Shown: positions 36,953-37,601 of the stretch, in pieces | Layout of the letters: each line of letters begins with the position of its first letter | How positions within the stretch are numbered: the first letter of the stretch is position 1 | Source: Calditrichales bacterium | GTDB taxonomy: Bacteria > Calditrichota > Calditrichia > Calditrichales > J004 | Length of the DNA stretch: 37,601 nt | Direction: 5' to 3' | NCBI GenBank assembly: GCA_015493745.1 | Contig: WGCN01000158.1 | Location: 1 to 37,601 of the forward strand | Translations under genes and position numbers: made by a program | The notes under the pieces: generated by a model | The model's input: only the letters and a program-made list of their open reading frames with translations | The model's database searches: none | What the model was told of the DNA's origin: nothing

Positions 36953-37428
36953 GTATTAACAATGATTTGTATGATTTTATGATGGACTATGATTGAGACT
37001 GGCGTAATCAAGGAATCGTTTAATCCTTACCATCATGGTTTAAGATGAGCAGCATTAAAGAAGAATACAAATACTCTGCATTGACTTCTAAAATTATTGG
37101 CTGTGCCATGAAAGTACATTCGACCTTAGGTAACGGGTTTCAGGAAGTGATTTATCAGCGGGCTCTATCAATTGAGATGAGAAAACAGGGTCTTGATTTT
37201 GTGCGTGAAATGGAAATGCCCATTTATTACGATGGTCAACAAATTGGTAAGCGACGAGTGGATTTTTTTGTTGAAGATAAAATCATGGTGGAATTGAAGG
37301 CGGTAATAAATTTACAAGACGTTCATTTAGCTCAAGCAATTAATTATTTGGAAGCGTATAAAATGGAAGTTGGCCTGCTGATCAATTTTGGCAGCAAAAG
37401 CTTACAGTTTAAAAGAGTGCACAACAGG
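36953..37428 (+). mobile_element. Array unit 4: full-length unit (repeat leader + GxxExxY ORF)
   Basis: 36953-37044 matches the first 92 bp of the other units. Identity ends at the ORF start codon, and the next unit begins at 37429. Confidence 0.65.
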
Positions 37429-37434
37429 GTTTGA
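37045..37434 (+). CDS. GxxExxY family protein (PD-(D/E)XK nuclease-like)
   Basis: 'IIGCAMKVHSTLGNGFQEVIYQRALSIEMRKQGLDFVREMEMPIYYDGQQIGKRRVDFFVEDKIMVELKAVINLQDVHLAQAINYLEAYKMEVGLLINFGSKSLQFKR': GNGFQEVIY matches GxxExxY, plus D-x(n)-ELK nuclease core. Confidence 0.92.
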   Translation: MSSIKEEYKYSALTSKIIGCAMKVHSTLGNGFQEVIYQRALSIEMRKQGLDFVREMEMPIYYDGQQIGKRRVDFFVEDKIMVELKAVINLQDVHLAQAINYLEAYKMEVGLLINFGSKSLQFKRVHNRV

Positions 37435-37561
37435 ACAATGATTTGTATGATTTTATGATGGACTATGATTGGGAAGGTTATAATCAAGAAATCAATTAGT
37501 CCAAACCATCATGGATTGAAATAAAAAGAAGTTGAGTTCCCGAACATTATTTGCTGCAAAA
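37429..37561 (+). repeat. Array unit 5 (133 bp, diverged)
   Basis: gtttgaacaatgatttgtatgattttatgatggactatgattgggaaggttataatcaag...aaaaagaagttgagttcccgaacattatttgctgcaaaa. Confidence 0.9.
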
Positions 37562-37601
37562 GTATTAACAACGATTTGCATGATTTTATGATGGACTATG
37601 A
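37562..37601 (+). repeat. Array unit 6 (truncated by the window end)
   Basis: gtattaacaacgatttgcatgattttatgatggactatga. Confidence 0.9.

Noticed and set aside
36551-37061. CRISPR array
   Set aside because: Units are ~134 bp, contiguous and near-identical throughout, with no unique spacers between short direct repeats.

Overview
This 37.6 kb window looks like the chromosome of an FCB-group-like bacterium (Bacteroidota/Calditrichota-like). That guess rests on a T9SS-type C-terminal sorting domain, a PorV/UPF0164-like barrel and a GWxTD protein. Most of it is dense protein-coding sequence: (i) envelope/secretion genes; (ii) a partner-switching cassette (anti-sigma-type kinase fused to a SpoIIE phosphatase, plus a STAS protein) in which both proteins end in the same transposase-like winged-HTH domain; (iii) DUF4159/DUF4175-like genes and a patatin-BamA fusion; (iv) housekeeping genes (NhaC antiporter, Gfo/Idh/MocA oxidoreductase, SatD, CPBP protease, SpoU methyltransferase, hisS, mutY, phoH, ribD-ribE-ribBA-ribH, squalene/phytoene synthase, CDGSH protein, RsmF-like methyltransferase, YiiX-like hydrolase). 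The most unusual part is the right end, from about 36551 to beyond the window edge. It is a head-to-tail array of ~134 bp structured repeats. One unit carries a complete GxxExxY (PD-(D/E)XK-like) ORF starting exactly where the other units diverge. The ORF-less units end in an in-frame scar of the 3' end of a GxxExxY gene. This looks like a small nuclease-associated repeat element with MITE-like internal-deletion derivatives. No tRNA, rRNA or CRISPR array was recognised. All calls come from reading the sequence and ORF track; no database search was run.
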